Below are positions 1 through 8,504 of a stretch of 64,000 nucleotides of DNA, piece by piece. Below the pieces are notes generated by a model. That model searched no databases, was not told where the DNA came from, and worked only from the letters and a program-made list of their open reading frames with translations. Every line of letters starts with the position of its first letter. The stretch's first letter is position 1. The position numbers and the translations under genes are program-made. The DNA comes from Lachnospiraceae bacterium. Lineage in GTDB: Bacteria; Bacillota; Clostridia; Lachnospirales; Lachnospiraceae. The stretch is taken from assembly GCA_024682375.1 (NCBI GenBank), contig JAIKZI010000066.1, positions 1-64,000 on the forward strand, read 5' to 3'.

Positions 1-803
1 TTTGTAGGATCCTTCTTTACCATATTCGCATATCGAATAATGTAAAGAACTACGATTAAAGTTCCAAGAACTAGACCTACAAGTCTAAAATTCATTCCTT
101 CTGTAAAGCTGATTCCTGCTGCATTAGATGCAATAACTGTACAGAATGGGTTAACAGTTGAGAACATAGTACCAATTGCAGAACCCATATAGATAGCAGC
201 GATACCAACCATAGCATCATATCCTGCTGCCAGAAATATCGGAATTACAATCGGGTAAAAAGCAATCGTCTCCTCTGCCATACCAAATGTTGTTCCACCT
301 AGAGAAATCAGAAATGTAACAAAGATAATAAGTATATACTCATGTCCCTTTGTCGCTCTAGATAGTGCTGCAATACCGGACTTAATTGCTCCAGTATAAT
401 TGATTACACCGACTACACCACCAATCATAAATACGAATAGGATGATATCGATACAATCCTGAATACCAGCAACAGGTGCCAATACTACTTCTTTAGGACC
501 CTGAGGATTAGCCTTAACCTTTTCGTAAGTACCTGGAATTGCGATAGGCTTATTGATACTTCCATCAGTGAACTTTGTAACACTATTCTTGATGCCAAGT
601 TTATCAAGTGTCTTCTGTGTAGCATCAAGTTCTTTTGTACTGCCGTCAGGCTTTGTCTCTACGAATACATTGTTTTCTGCATTGTACTCGAGTTTTGCAT
701 AAGAACCTGCGTCAATAAAGTGGGTCAATACTGCTGCCAAGATAAGAACGATGAACAGAACAGTAAAGGCTGTCGGGAAAGACAGCTTTTTCTTTTTTTC
801 CAT
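1..803 (-). CDS. YfcC-family membrane transporter, partial (C-terminus outside window)
   Basis: This ORF is missing from the track because it runs off the left edge. It starts at an ATG after a GGGGGAAG ribosome-binding site and reads MEKKKKLSFPTAFTVLFIV. One membrane segment is followed by an external loop of about 60 residues, then several hydrophobic helices. The motif GGTTFGMAEETIAFYP closely matches GGTTYGMGEETVGFYI in the full-length homologue at 30.6-32.0 kb. The family is the YfcC / C4-dicarboxylate anaerobic carrier-like group, whose members include arginine-ornithine or peptide-linked carriers; the substrate here is not shown by sequence. About 267 of an expected 480-500 residues are visible. 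Confidence 0.85.
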   Translation of the reverse strand, partial: MEKKKKLSFPTAFTVLFIVLILAAVLTHFIDAGSYAKLEYNAENNVFVETKPDGSTKELDATQKTLDKLGIKNSVTKFTDGSINKPIAIPGTYEKVKANPQGPKEVVLAPVAGIQDCIDIILFVFMIGGVVGVINYTGAIKSGIAALSRATKGHEYILIIFVTFLISLGGTTFGMAEETIAFYPIVIPIFLAAGYDAMVGIAAIYMGSAIGTMFSTVNPFCTVIASNAAGISFTEGMNFRLVGLVLGTLIVVLYIIRYANMVKKDPT

Positions 804-846
804 AATTTCTTCCCCCATAAGCTAAATGTGTGAGTTATTCAAGAAA

Positions 847-852
847 ATTATA
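847..852 (-). promoter_or_regulatory. Extended -10 promoter for the partial YfcC gene
   Basis: On the minus strand the sequence reads TGGTATAAT, an extended -10 box, 44 bases upstream of the ATG. No convincing -35 box lies 17 bases further upstream, which is usual for extended -10 promoters. Confidence 0.5.
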
Positions 853-935
853 CCACTTGTTAATCAATTCACCGTTGCAATAAATTCATCTTAAAGTTGT
901 CCTATTTTCATTTTTATTTTATATTTATAAATCTT

Positions 936-1919
936 TTAAAAAATATATCCCAAACCTTTGAAACTTTCAGCTTGTTTTTCATCCTCAAATTTCACTGTAA
1001 GGATTCCCTGATTAATAGAAATATTCTTTCCCAAAATTTTTATATGCCTCTGCGAAACGTAATGTGTCCATTTTGTATTTCTATTTGCAATCTGCTTCCC
1101 ATTGCTATAAACACACAAAATATTTTCCCCCGGATAATCTACTATATCGGAAAAAAGAACTATTCCATTGCCATCTGATAAAAAGCCCTTTCTACCATTT
1201 CCTAAAATTGGCTTTTCAATTTCTATACTATATTTAAGACCATCCTTCTTAAATCTATTTACCCGTATCCAAAAAGCTTTTTCAAAATATTGAGTTTCTA
1301 TATTCTTTGGTTTTTCTTTTTTCTGAATTGGACTTGGATCATTTAAAATCTCCGAATCCACTACTTCTTCTACAGCTCTTGCAAATATCTCATATCCTTC
1401 ATCATTAGGATGAGTTCCATCGCAAACCAATGCATCATAACCTCTCAAATCTTCCTGAAATGGCTGTATCGTATCTACTACTGGAATCCTATAATAGTTT
1501 GCAATTTTTAAAATGCTATTCATCTTGTTCGTGTATTCTTTTTGAGAATGCTCTTGAATTGATATAATTGAGCAAAGAGGATATTGCGTAAGTATCTTTC
1601 GAATCAATGCCTCGTAGTAAATCTCGAAGTCAGTTTCCTCATCGTTATGACCGAAACAGATAAATACAAGGTCATATTTAATATCTTTATCTATCTGAAG
1701 CAAACGTACAAAACCCGCAAAAGCTGATTCACCTCCCAACGAAACATTTGTCATCATCACTTCTGCACCATACTTTTCTTCAATATGATCTTTTAAAAGA
1801 GCTGGCCAGGCCTTCGAATCATCCGAAGCGCCATAACCAACACCTATAGAATCCCCTACGATAAGAATATTTACTTTCTCACCGTTTCTTATTTTTTTGA
1901 ATGCACTTATTTTTTCCAT
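936..1919 (-). CDS. SGNH/GDSL-family hydrolase
   Basis: An esterase or lipase-like hydrolase of the SGNH superfamily. Block I with the catalytic serine is ILIVGDSIGVGYGASD near residue 22. The block II glycine is in VSLGGESAFAG, the block III asparagine in GHNDEE, and block V with the catalytic Asp and His is DGTHPNDEGY near residue 168. The hydrolase core ends near residue 200. The last 120 residues look like a separate beta-rich domain, so the substrate may be a polysaccharide ester or a surface lipid. There is no signal peptide, so it should be cytoplasmic. The ATG follows AAGGGG. It is 52 bases downstream of the patatin gene and may be co-transcribed with it. Confidence 0.8.
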   Translation of the reverse strand: MEKISAFKKIRNGEKVNILIVGDSIGVGYGASDDSKAWPALLKDHIEEKYGAEVMMTNVSLGGESAFAGFVRLLQIDKDIKYDLVFICFGHNDEETDFEIYYEALIRKILTQYPLCSIISIQEHSQKEYTNKMNSILKIANYYRIPVVDTIQPFQEDLRGYDALVCDGTHPNDEGYEIFARAVEEVVDSEILNDPSPIQKKEKPKNIETQYFEKAFWIRVNRFKKDGLKYSIEIEKPILGNGRKGFLSDGNGIVLFSDIVDYPGENILCVYSNGKQIANRNTKWTHYVSQRHIKILGKNISINQGILTVKFEDEKQAESFKGLGYIF

Positions 1920-1971
1920 GAAAAAAGCCCCTTTTATTAATCTATTATCTATCTAGTTAAACTTCCCTTTA

Positions 1972-2847
1972 CTATTTTTCTAAGAATCGTTTCAAATCTT
2001 CTAAAGTCTTTTCTGCTTCTTTTCTTCCCTCCTGGTAAACTCTCTCAAGTTCTTTTGGATCACTCTCTGTTCTAGAGATACCTAGTGCCTTCGATGGTCT
2101 GATAACAAAAGATGTACCCTCTATTTCTCTCTTCTTTATCTCTTCCATCTGGTGATTATACATATCAGGTCTCTTCGCAAGAGCCTCAGCTACTTTAGGA
2201 TATTTTCTAAGTGCTACTTTTAAAAGAGCTACACTTTTACCCTTCTTCTTTCTGTATCCTTCAGGCTGAGTCAAAATGATGAGGTTTCGATTATAACCTA
2301 GATCCTCCATATGTTTAAAAGGAACTGAATCAGTAATTCCACCATCTAAAAGCGTATATCCACTTACTTTAACCGGCTTAGATACTATTGGCATTGATGC
2401 AGAAGCTTGCATCCATTTAATATCTGTCCCCTTGCCTTTCATACATTTATGATATACACATTTTCCTGTAACCACGTTAGTAGCACCAATATAAAACTCG
2501 AGAGGATTCTTTTCAAAAGTTTTTTGATCAAACGGATCCAACTTTTCAGGAATCTCATGGTAACAAAAGTCAGCACCATATAAATCACCTGTCTTCATCA
2601 AAGAACTGAAACTGCAGAATCTAGGATCCTTACTATATTTTTTGTTATATCTAATTGCTCTTCCAATCTGTTTTGATTTGAAATTACAACCAAAAGCTGC
2701 ACCGGCCGAGATTCCAGCCGCCCCATCAAAATCAATATTATTTTCCATAAGGACATCTATAACACCACACGTAAACATTCCACGCATAGCTCCGCCCTCC
2801 ATGATAAGGCCTCTCTTTATCTTCTTTTCTGTATTTGTACTAGTCAT
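1972..2847 (-). CDS. Patatin-like phospholipase
   Basis: A lipid acyl hydrolase of the patatin family (bacterial YjjU-like group). The glycine-rich oxyanion stretch EGGAMRGMFTCGVIDVL is near the N-terminus, the nucleophile elbow is GISAG, and the catalytic aspartate is in LLDGGITDSVP, so the Ser-Asp dyad is intact. I prefer the ATG at 2847, with AGGGGTG seven bases upstream, over the GTG at 2856 used by the track. This gives 291 residues. No membrane segment or signal peptide is seen. The natural lipid substrate is unknown. The gene follows rlmD by 29 bases on the same strand. Confidence 0.85.
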   Translation of the reverse strand: MTSTNTEKKIKRGLIMEGGAMRGMFTCGVIDVLMENNIDFDGAAGISAGAAFGCNFKSKQIGRAIRYNKKYSKDPRFCSFSSLMKTGDLYGADFCYHEIPEKLDPFDQKTFEKNPLEFYIGATNVVTGKCVYHKCMKGKGTDIKWMQASASMPIVSKPVKVSGYTLLDGGITDSVPFKHMEDLGYNRNLIILTQPEGYRKKKGKSVALLKVALRKYPKVAEALAKRPDMYNHQMEEIKKREIEGTSFVIRPSKALGISRTESDPKELERVYQEGRKEAEKTLEDLKRFLEK

Positions 2848-2876
2848 TAAAATCACCCCTGTTACTATAAAACAGT

Positions 2877-4286
2877 CTACACCCTTACAATCTTCACTAC
2901 CGTCTCCACATGCACCGTATTCGGGAACTGATCCACAGGAGTGACTTCACAAATCTTATAGCCACCCTCACAAATCAACTTTAAATCACGAGCAAGAGTT
3001 GACGGATTACAACTTACATAAACAATCCTTTTAGGTGCCATCTTATGCATAGTCTCAATGCACTTAGAATCTAAGCCCTTACGAGGAGGATCTACACAGA
3101 TCACATCAGGATGGATACTCTTCGAATCAGCATTCTCCTCTGCTGCCTTACGATAAAACTCAGGCAAAACCTCCTCAGCCTTACCAACAAAAAATTCTGT
3201 GTTATCAATTCCATTCAACTTAGCATTTTTACGTGCATCTAAAACAGCAGGCTCAACTATCTCAATTCCATAAACCTTCTTAGCTTTCTTAGCTAAAAAT
3301 AGAGAAATCGAACCAATTCCACAATACAAATCCCAAACAGTCTCTTCACCTGTCAAATTCGCATACTCAAGAGCCTTATTATAAAGCTTCTCTGTCTGAT
3401 ATGGGTTTACCTGGAAAAAAGACTGCGCACTTATCGAAAACTTGATATCACCGATCTGATCCTCAATAGTATCTTTTCCATAGATAACTCTAGTCTTTCG
3501 ACCTAAAATGACATTATCTTTTCTAGTATTTGTATTTACTGAAATAGAAGCTATCTTTGGAAGTTCCTCTATCAATCTGGAAACTAACTCATCCTCAAAG
3601 TTTCTATTCAAAACTTCTATGCTCTCGCCATTTACGATAAAGCAAACCATAATCTCGCCGCTCTTATATCCGTAACGAATCAAGATATGACGAACCAAAC
3701 CCTTGCCGGTTACTTCATCGTATGGAGGAATATTTTTTTCCTGCATAAAATCAGAAACGACTTTTGTAATTATGGAATTATCTTCACTTCCGAGCATGCA
3801 ATCATCAATTGGCACAATTCTATGACTATGATTTGCATAAAATCCAGTGATAACTTTTCCATCACGATTCATGCCAACAGGATACTGCGCCTTATTTCTA
3901 TAACGAATCGGCTTATCCATTCCGATAATCGGCTTCATAACACCATCGACAAAACCTTCCTCGAAACCTCCAAGCCTAATTAAGTCCGAACGAACCTTAG
4001 CAGCTTTCCACTCAAGCTGCTTCTCGTAACTAAGCTCCTGAATCTGGCATCCACCGCACTGCTTCGCAATAGGGCAAAAAGGCTTCACTCTATCACAGGA
4101 TGGCTCATCTACAGAAATCACTCTTGCAAAACCATGTGTCTTCTTAAGCTTTGTAATTCCTGCCGTTATAGTATCGCCTTTTATAGCTCCAGGCACGAAA
4201 AAGGCCATTCCTTCGTAATGGCCTATTCCTTCACCGTTCACTCCGATGTCTTCGATATAAAGTTTAATTACATCATTCTTTTCCAT
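2877..4286 (-). CDS. rlmD: 23S rRNA (uracil-C5)-methyltransferase RlmD/RumA family
   Basis: An S-adenosylmethionine-dependent tRNA/rRNA uridine C5 methyltransferase. An N-terminal TRAM domain covers about residues 6-58. Cysteines 71, 77 and 80 (CPIAKQCGGC), plus one near 166, form the expected 4Fe-4S site. The SAM-binding motif is DLYCGIGSISLFL, the motif DPPRKGLD follows, and the catalytic cysteine is in YVSCNPSTLARDL. The length of 469 residues is normal. Clostridia often carry several paralogues of this family, so the exact target uridine (1939 or 747) is an inference. It starts 3 bases after the yhaM stop, indicating translational coupling. Confidence 0.85.
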   Translation of the reverse strand: MEKNDVIKLYIEDIGVNGEGIGHYEGMAFFVPGAIKGDTITAGITKLKKTHGFARVISVDEPSCDRVKPFCPIAKQCGGCQIQELSYEKQLEWKAAKVRSDLIRLGGFEEGFVDGVMKPIIGMDKPIRYRNKAQYPVGMNRDGKVITGFYANHSHRIVPIDDCMLGSEDNSIITKVVSDFMQEKNIPPYDEVTGKGLVRHILIRYGYKSGEIMVCFIVNGESIEVLNRNFEDELVSRLIEELPKIASISVNTNTRKDNVILGRKTRVIYGKDTIEDQIGDIKFSISAQSFFQVNPYQTEKLYNKALEYANLTGEETVWDLYCGIGSISLFLAKKAKKVYGIEIVEPAVLDARKNAKLNGIDNTEFFVGKAEEVLPEFYRKAAEENADSKSIHPDVICVDPPRKGLDSKCIETMHKMAPKRIVYVSCNPSTLARDLKLICEGGYKICEVTPVDQFPNTVHVETVVKIVRV

Positions 4287-4289
4287 AAA

Positions 4290-5249
4290 TTAAATATCCT
4301 CTGAGCTTGTCGCTCTGAAGTTTGTCTCAAGGAATCTGTTGTATCCCATCCAACCCTTTGAATCAGGTGTACTGTTTTCAAGAGCTTCTCTAAATGTCTC
4401 CATCTTTGCATCCATATTATCAGCATGTGAAAGCGCTACTGCTTCGATAAGAGCTGGTACCTTTGGTGAACCAAACTCAAGCTGACCATGATGAGCTAGG
4501 ATACAATGGATAAGCTCGTTCTTCTTCTTTTCCGGAAAATCAGGAATATTCTTTATCTTATCGCGAACCATTCCTGCACCGAGCACAATATGACCGAGAA
4601 GCTGGCCCTCGTCTGTATAGATGTTTTCAGGGAACTCTGAAAGCTCGTCTACCTTTCCAATATCATGACAAATTGCTGCTGTCACAAGAAGGTCACGATC
4701 TAACATGCTTCCGTAGTGACGAGCAAAATGATTGCAAAGTGATGCAACCGAAAGTGTGTGCTCTAAAAGTCCACCACTGAATCCATGATGAACAGACTTG
4801 GCAGCTGAATGAGCCTTAAAAGTCTTTATAAACTCCTGATCCTCTACAAAAAAGCTCTGAAGAAGCTTCTTCATATATGGCTTCTCGATAGAATCGATAA
4901 GCGCGAGCAAATTATTATACATCTTATCTATATCGAAACGACTTACTGGAACATAATCTGCCGGATTATAAGTTCCTTCATCAGCCTTCTTAATCTTGTA
5001 AATCTTGAACTGCAAAGTTCCATTATATAAAGTAACATCACCAGAACATACAACGAAATCCAAGTCATTTACTTCAAAAATTCCCGGATCTGATGGTGAC
5101 CAAACCTTTCCATCAAGCTTACCTGTCTTATCACAAAGCTCAATTGAAAGATAATCCTTTCCAGCCTTTGTCGTCTGGTTTACAACTTTCTTGCAAAGGA
5201 ATACATTATCTGCTAAACGCATTCCATCATTCATTTCATTAATGAACAT
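4290..5249 (-). CDS. yhaM: 3'-5' exoribonuclease YhaM-type (OB fold + HD domain)
   Basis: The N-terminal 100 residues resemble an OB-fold nucleic-acid-binding domain (KDYLSIELCDKTGKLDGKVW). They are followed by an HD phosphohydrolase domain with the metal ligands H...HD in EHTLSV and CHDIGKVDEL, and later HH in LAHHGQLEFGSP. This architecture and the 319-residue length match YhaM/CBF1, a Mn-dependent 3'-5' exoribonuclease in RNA turnover. The ATG has GGAG eight bases upstream. A promoter lies 60-89 bases upstream. It is divergent from mutS2 and probably heads the yhaM-rlmD-patatin-SGNH transcript. Confidence 0.85.
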   Translation of the reverse strand: MFINEMNDGMRLADNVFLCKKVVNQTTKAGKDYLSIELCDKTGKLDGKVWSPSDPGIFEVNDLDFVVCSGDVTLYNGTLQFKIYKIKKADEGTYNPADYVPVSRFDIDKMYNNLLALIDSIEKPYMKKLLQSFFVEDQEFIKTFKAHSAAKSVHHGFSGGLLEHTLSVASLCNHFARHYGSMLDRDLLVTAAICHDIGKVDELSEFPENIYTDEGQLLGHIVLGAGMVRDKIKNIPDFPEKKKNELIHCILAHHGQLEFGSPKVPALIEAVALSHADNMDAKMETFREALENSTPDSKGWMGYNRFLETNFRATSSEDI

Positions 5250-5308
5250 TAATATCTCCGTTCTAATTATATCTAAAACTATTTCTAGCCCATTTTCTCA
5301 ATGTTCAC

Positions 5309-5338
5309 ATTATAAATTCAATCAAACATTCTATGCAA
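5309..5338 (-). promoter_or_regulatory. Promoter of yhaM operon
   Basis: On the minus strand, TTGCAT, 18 bases, TATAAT. The -10 lies 60 bases upstream of the yhaM ATG. The spacing is slightly long but both boxes are close to consensus. Confidence 0.55.
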
Positions 5339-5378
5339 CCTTATCTTTCATTATTAAGGAAAAAATAATATCCATTTA

Positions 5379-5387
5379 TGTTATAAT
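5379..5387 (+). promoter_or_regulatory. Extended -10 promoter of mutS2
   Basis: TGTTATAAT, a TGn-extended perfect -10 box, lies 43 bases before the mutS2 start. No good -35 box is present. Confidence 0.55.
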
Positions 5388-5430
5388 CATTTAGTTAATT
5401 TAAACAGTTTTAACATATATAAGGAAAGTT

Positions 5431-7827
5431 ATGAACAAAAAAGTTTATCACACTCTTGAATTTGACAAAATTGTAGAAAGACTCTGTGATTTGGCTTCAA
5501 GCGACAAGGGAAAATCCTATTGTTCACTTCTCGCTCCTATCACAGATATTGAAAAAATAAAAGTTCGCCAAACTGAAACAGCAGATGCTCTTGCTCGTGT
5601 AATAAGAGATGGAAATATTTCTTTCTCAGGAGCTAAAGACATAAACGTTTTTAAAAAGCGTCTTGAAATCGGTGGAACCCTCAATATGGCTGAGTTTTTA
5701 ACCATTGGAGGGCTTCTTTCTGCTGCTCATACTGCGATTAGTTATAATGAATCCTCTAAAGAAAGCGACAGAAAAGATACTCTGACTGATTATTTTAATT
5801 CTCTTTCTTCCTGCGATTCACTTCGAAAAGAAATTCAAAGAACTATTCTTTCTGAAGATGAAATTTCTGATGATGCTACTCCAGAACTTCGAAGTATTCG
5901 ACGCAAAATCGGTGGCTTTTCAGACAAAATTCGTTCTGAAATGACACGTCTTCTAGCTGGAAAGGCCCGTGATTTTCTTCAGGATTCTGTAATAACTGAA
6001 CGTGACGGCCGCTACTGTCTTCCAGTAAAAGCTGAGTTTAAATCACAAGTTCCAGGTATCGTCCACGATCAGAGTTCCAGTGGTCAAACGCTCTTCATCG
6101 AGCCAATCTCAGTAGTGAAGATGGACAACGAACTTAAAGAACTTTTTGCCGAAGAGAAAAAAGAAATCAACCGTTACCTTGCTTCACTTTCAGCTCAGGC
6201 ACAAGAACACCTTTCAGAGCTAGAAATCGACTTCAAGGTTCTATCCGAACTCGATTTCATCTTTGCAAAGGCTTATCTTGCGGAAAAAATGAATGCCATC
6301 AAGCCTGAACTTAACACAGACGGTCGTATTAATCTTCGAAAGGCAAGACACCCGCTCCTCTCTCAGGACAAGGTTGTCCCTATCGATGTAAATTTAGGAA
6401 TAGATTTCAACCAGCTAATCATCACAGGACCTAATACTGGTGGTAAAACAGTTACTCTAAAAACAGTTGGTCTTCTTACTCTTATGGCTCAGGCTGGTCT
6501 TCATATTCCAGCTGGCGACAGAAGTGAAATGTCCGTATTCCACAACGTTTACGCTGATATCGGAGATGAACAGAGTATCGAACAATCGTTATCAACATTC
6601 TCAGGTCATATGACAAACGTTGTTAACATTCTTCGTTCTGTTGAACAGAGTGGAAAGGATTCACTCGTACTTTTCGACGAGCTTTGTGCTGGTACTGATC
6701 CTACAGAAGGAAGCGCTCTTGCTACATCAATTCTTGATGAATTACACCGCGAGGAAATTAGAGTTCTTGCCACAACTCACTATAGTGAATTGAAGATTTA
6801 TGCGCTTTCAACTCCAGGAGTAGAAAATGCTTCTTGTGAATTCTCCGTAGAGACCTTAAGTCCTACTTACCGTCTCCTCATCGGAATTCCTGGAAAGAGT
6901 AACGCTTTCGCTATTTCAAGAAAACTCGGTCTTTCCGATGCAATCATAGAAGATGCAAAAGAACTCATCTCTAAGGAAGATCAATCTTTTGAAGATATGA
7001 TTTCTGATCTTGAGGAAAAAAGACTTTCCATCGAACGCACTGAGTCAAAAATCAAGCGTGATAATGAGGAAATAAAAGCCCTAAAGGCTGAAATTGAAAA
7101 GCAGAAGAAAGAACTTAACGACAAGAAAGCCCACCTCATCGAGGAGGCTCATAAAGATGCAGCTCGCATCCTAAAAGAAGCTAAAGACGAGGCAGATTCA
7201 ACAATCAAATCCATGAGAAAACTAAAGGCCCAAAACCCTGACCTCTCAGAAATGGAATCACTTCGTACCGGCCTTTCAAAGAAGTTAAACCAGGCTCAAT
7301 CCAAATCTTCTATGAAGATCAAAAAAGCAAAAAGCACAGGCACAGTAAAGGCCGACCAGCTCCACATCGGTGATATGGTAAGAGTTCTTTCTCTAAACCT
7401 ATCCGGAACCATCCACTCTCTTCCAAACAAAAAGGGTGAACTTACAGTCCAGATGGGTATCATGCAGTCAAAAGTAAACATTAATGATATCGAACTCATG
7501 CAGGAAGATGACACTGCTAAGAAATTCAGAGAGAAAAAAAGAAAGACAGCAACTCACACCTTCTCAGGTGGTTCTGCAATGTCTATCTCTCCAGAGCTAA
7601 AGCTTCTGGGCCTCACAGTTGATGAAGCTATCTCGAAGCTTGACAAGTACATAGACGACGCTTACATCTCGCACCTTAAATCAGTACGTATCGTCCACGG
7701 CAAAGGCACAGGAGCCCTCAGAAACGCCGTACAGGACTATCTCAACACAAATGCTTATGTGAAGTCATATGATAAGGCTGCATATGGCGAAGGTGATGAT
7801 GGTGTTACAGTGGTTAAATTGTTCTAG
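5431..7827 (+). CDS. mutS2: MutS2 / RqcU ATPase-endonuclease
   Basis: A MutS-family ATPase without mismatch-recognition domains. It has the core/clamp helices (1-300), Walker A GPNTGGKT near residue 333, Walker B LVLFDELCAGTDPTEG near 412, a long charged coiled coil (about 520-620), a KOW-like segment, and a C-terminal Smr domain with the HGKGTGALR motif. The length of 798 residues is typical. In Bacillus subtilis the homologue (MutS2/RqcU) splits collided ribosomes for quality control; in other bacteria it suppresses recombination. The start follows AAGGAAAG. It is the only plus-strand gene before truA and converges on the ribosomal operon. Confidence 0.95.
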   Translation: MNKKVYHTLEFDKIVERLCDLASSDKGKSYCSLLAPITDIEKIKVRQTETADALARVIRDGNISFSGAKDINVFKKRLEIGGTLNMAEFLTIGGLLSAAHTAISYNESSKESDRKDTLTDYFNSLSSCDSLRKEIQRTILSEDEISDDATPELRSIRRKIGGFSDKIRSEMTRLLAGKARDFLQDSVITERDGRYCLPVKAEFKSQVPGIVHDQSSSGQTLFIEPISVVKMDNELKELFAEEKKEINRYLASLSAQAQEHLSELEIDFKVLSELDFIFAKAYLAEKMNAIKPELNTDGRINLRKARHPLLSQDKVVPIDVNLGIDFNQLIITGPNTGGKTVTLKTVGLLTLMAQAGLHIPAGDRSEMSVFHNVYADIGDEQSIEQSLSTFSGHMTNVVNILRSVEQSGKDSLVLFDELCAGTDPTEGSALATSILDELHREEIRVLATTHYSELKIYALSTPGVENASCEFSVETLSPTYRLLIGIPGKSNAFAISRKLGLSDAIIEDAKELISKEDQSFEDMISDLEEKRLSIERTESKIKRDNEEIKALKAEIEKQKKELNDKKAHLIEEAHKDAARILKEAKDEADSTIKSMRKLKAQNPDLSEMESLRTGLSKKLNQAQSKSSMKIKKAKSTGTVKADQLHIGDMVRVLSLNLSGTIHSLPNKKGELTVQMGIMQSKVNINDIELMQEDDTAKKFREKKRKTATHTFSGGSAMSISPELKLLGLTVDEAISKLDKYIDDAYISHLKSVRIVHGKGTGALRNAVQDYLNTNAYVKSYDKAAYGEGDDGVTVVKLF

Positions 7828-7879
7828 TCCTTCTACATTATTTATACAAAAAATATATAGATTTTATAACATATAAATT

Positions 7880-8060
7880 CAGCAAAAAAGGATTGAATTA
7901 AGGCTTCGGTCGTAGAGTTTCTAATTTATCACGAATCTCTTTTTTTAACGCGAGAGCGAATAACTCGCTTCGCTCAAACATATCCGCTCTCGCTAAAAAG
8001 TAATTCGTGATAAATAAAAATCTCTACCTCCCTGCAGAAAAATTCAATCCTTTTTTGCTG
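7880..8060 (+). ncRNA. Long hairpin element E1 with conserved tip
   Basis: A very long imperfect palindrome downstream of mutS2. The foot is a perfect 20-bp inverted repeat (7880-7899 with 8041-8060). Weaker pairing continues outward to about 7845 and 8090. An inner stem pairs GTAGAG and TTTATCACGAAT on the left with their complements on the right. The apical stem is GCGAGAGCG (7950-7958) with CGCTCTCGC (7985-7993). The tip, AACTCGCTTCGCTCAAACATAT (7962-7983), matches the tip of element E2 at 21 of 22 positions, although the stems are unrelated. I infer a structured RNA, or a structured 3' UTR, read in the mutS2 direction. No promoter or ORF is convincing inside it. Confidence 0.65.
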
Positions 8061-8194
8061 TCTTTACATGTTCATATAATCTAAATATATTCAACATAAA
8101 TATATCTTCCAAAAACAAACTTACTATTTCCGCAACACTCCTACACCACCCTCCACCAATACTCATTAAATCAAAAAATTTCTCGCAGTATCAA

Positions 8195-8224
8195 AAAAGC
8201 ACTCTGCATTTTTGCAGGGTGCTT
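8195..8224 (+). terminator. Candidate terminator facing mutS2 (left arm of E2)
   Basis: The same 30-base hairpin as the ribosomal terminator but in inverted orientation, followed on the plus strand by GGGATTTTTTT. It would stop plus-strand transcripts coming through element E1. The role is inferred from structure. Confidence 0.5.
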
Positions 8225-8453
8225 TGGGATTTTTTTGTATGTAATTGTATATTTTTCTCTATGACTATTTTTAGCGGAGTGAGCTAGAGATTCAATAGAA
8301 TATTTTTGTTTTTTAGCAATGATGAATATGTCTGAGCGAAGCGAGTTGTTCATCATTGCGTAAAAAAACTTAAAATATGATATTAGAATCTCTGTGAACG
8401 TAGAGTTTTAGTCATAGAGAAAAATATACACCTACATACTATAAAAATAAAAA

Positions 8454-8483
8454 AAGCACCCTGCAAAAATGCAGAGTGCTTTA
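8454..8483 (-). terminator. Rho-independent terminator of the ribosomal operon
   Basis: On the minus strand, AAAGCACTCTGCATTTTTGCAGGGTGCTTT forms a hairpin followed by TTTTTTATTTTTAT, 21 bases after the rplQ stop. It is also the outer right arm of long hairpin E2. Confidence 0.85.
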
Positions 8484-8504
8484 AAAATGCTTGAAAAAGT
8501 AAAA

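Larger units (their letters stand above)
8195..8483 (-). ncRNA. Long hairpin element E2 with conserved tip
   Basis: A 289-base nested palindrome. The outer arms are a perfect 30-bp inverted repeat. Each arm is also self-complementary (AAAGCAC..GTGCTTT), so either can fold alone as a terminator. Pairing continues inward through TATATTTTTCTCTATGACTA and AGAGATTC to the apical stem GCAATGATGA (8316-8325) with TCATCATTGC (8350-8359). Read on the minus strand the tip is AACTCGCTTCGCTCAGACATAT, nearly identical to E1. It lies directly downstream of rplQ, in the sense orientation for the ribosomal operon. The track ORF inside it (8171-8356) is a by-product of the repeat. Confidence 0.65.

Noticed and set aside
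2642-2944. 100-residue plus-strand ORF and similar plus-strand ORFs over the ribosomal operon
   Set aside because: They are antisense shadows of well-supported genes, without ribosome-binding sites or family motifs.
8171-8356. 61-residue minus-strand ORF in the track
   Set aside because: It lies entirely within long hairpin E2, has no ribosome-binding site, and its sequence follows from the inverted repeat.
7880-8483. E1 and E2 as a miniature transposon (MITE) family
   Set aside because: The inverted-repeat arms of E1, E2 and E3 are unrelated to each other and no target-site duplications are seen; only the tips are shared.
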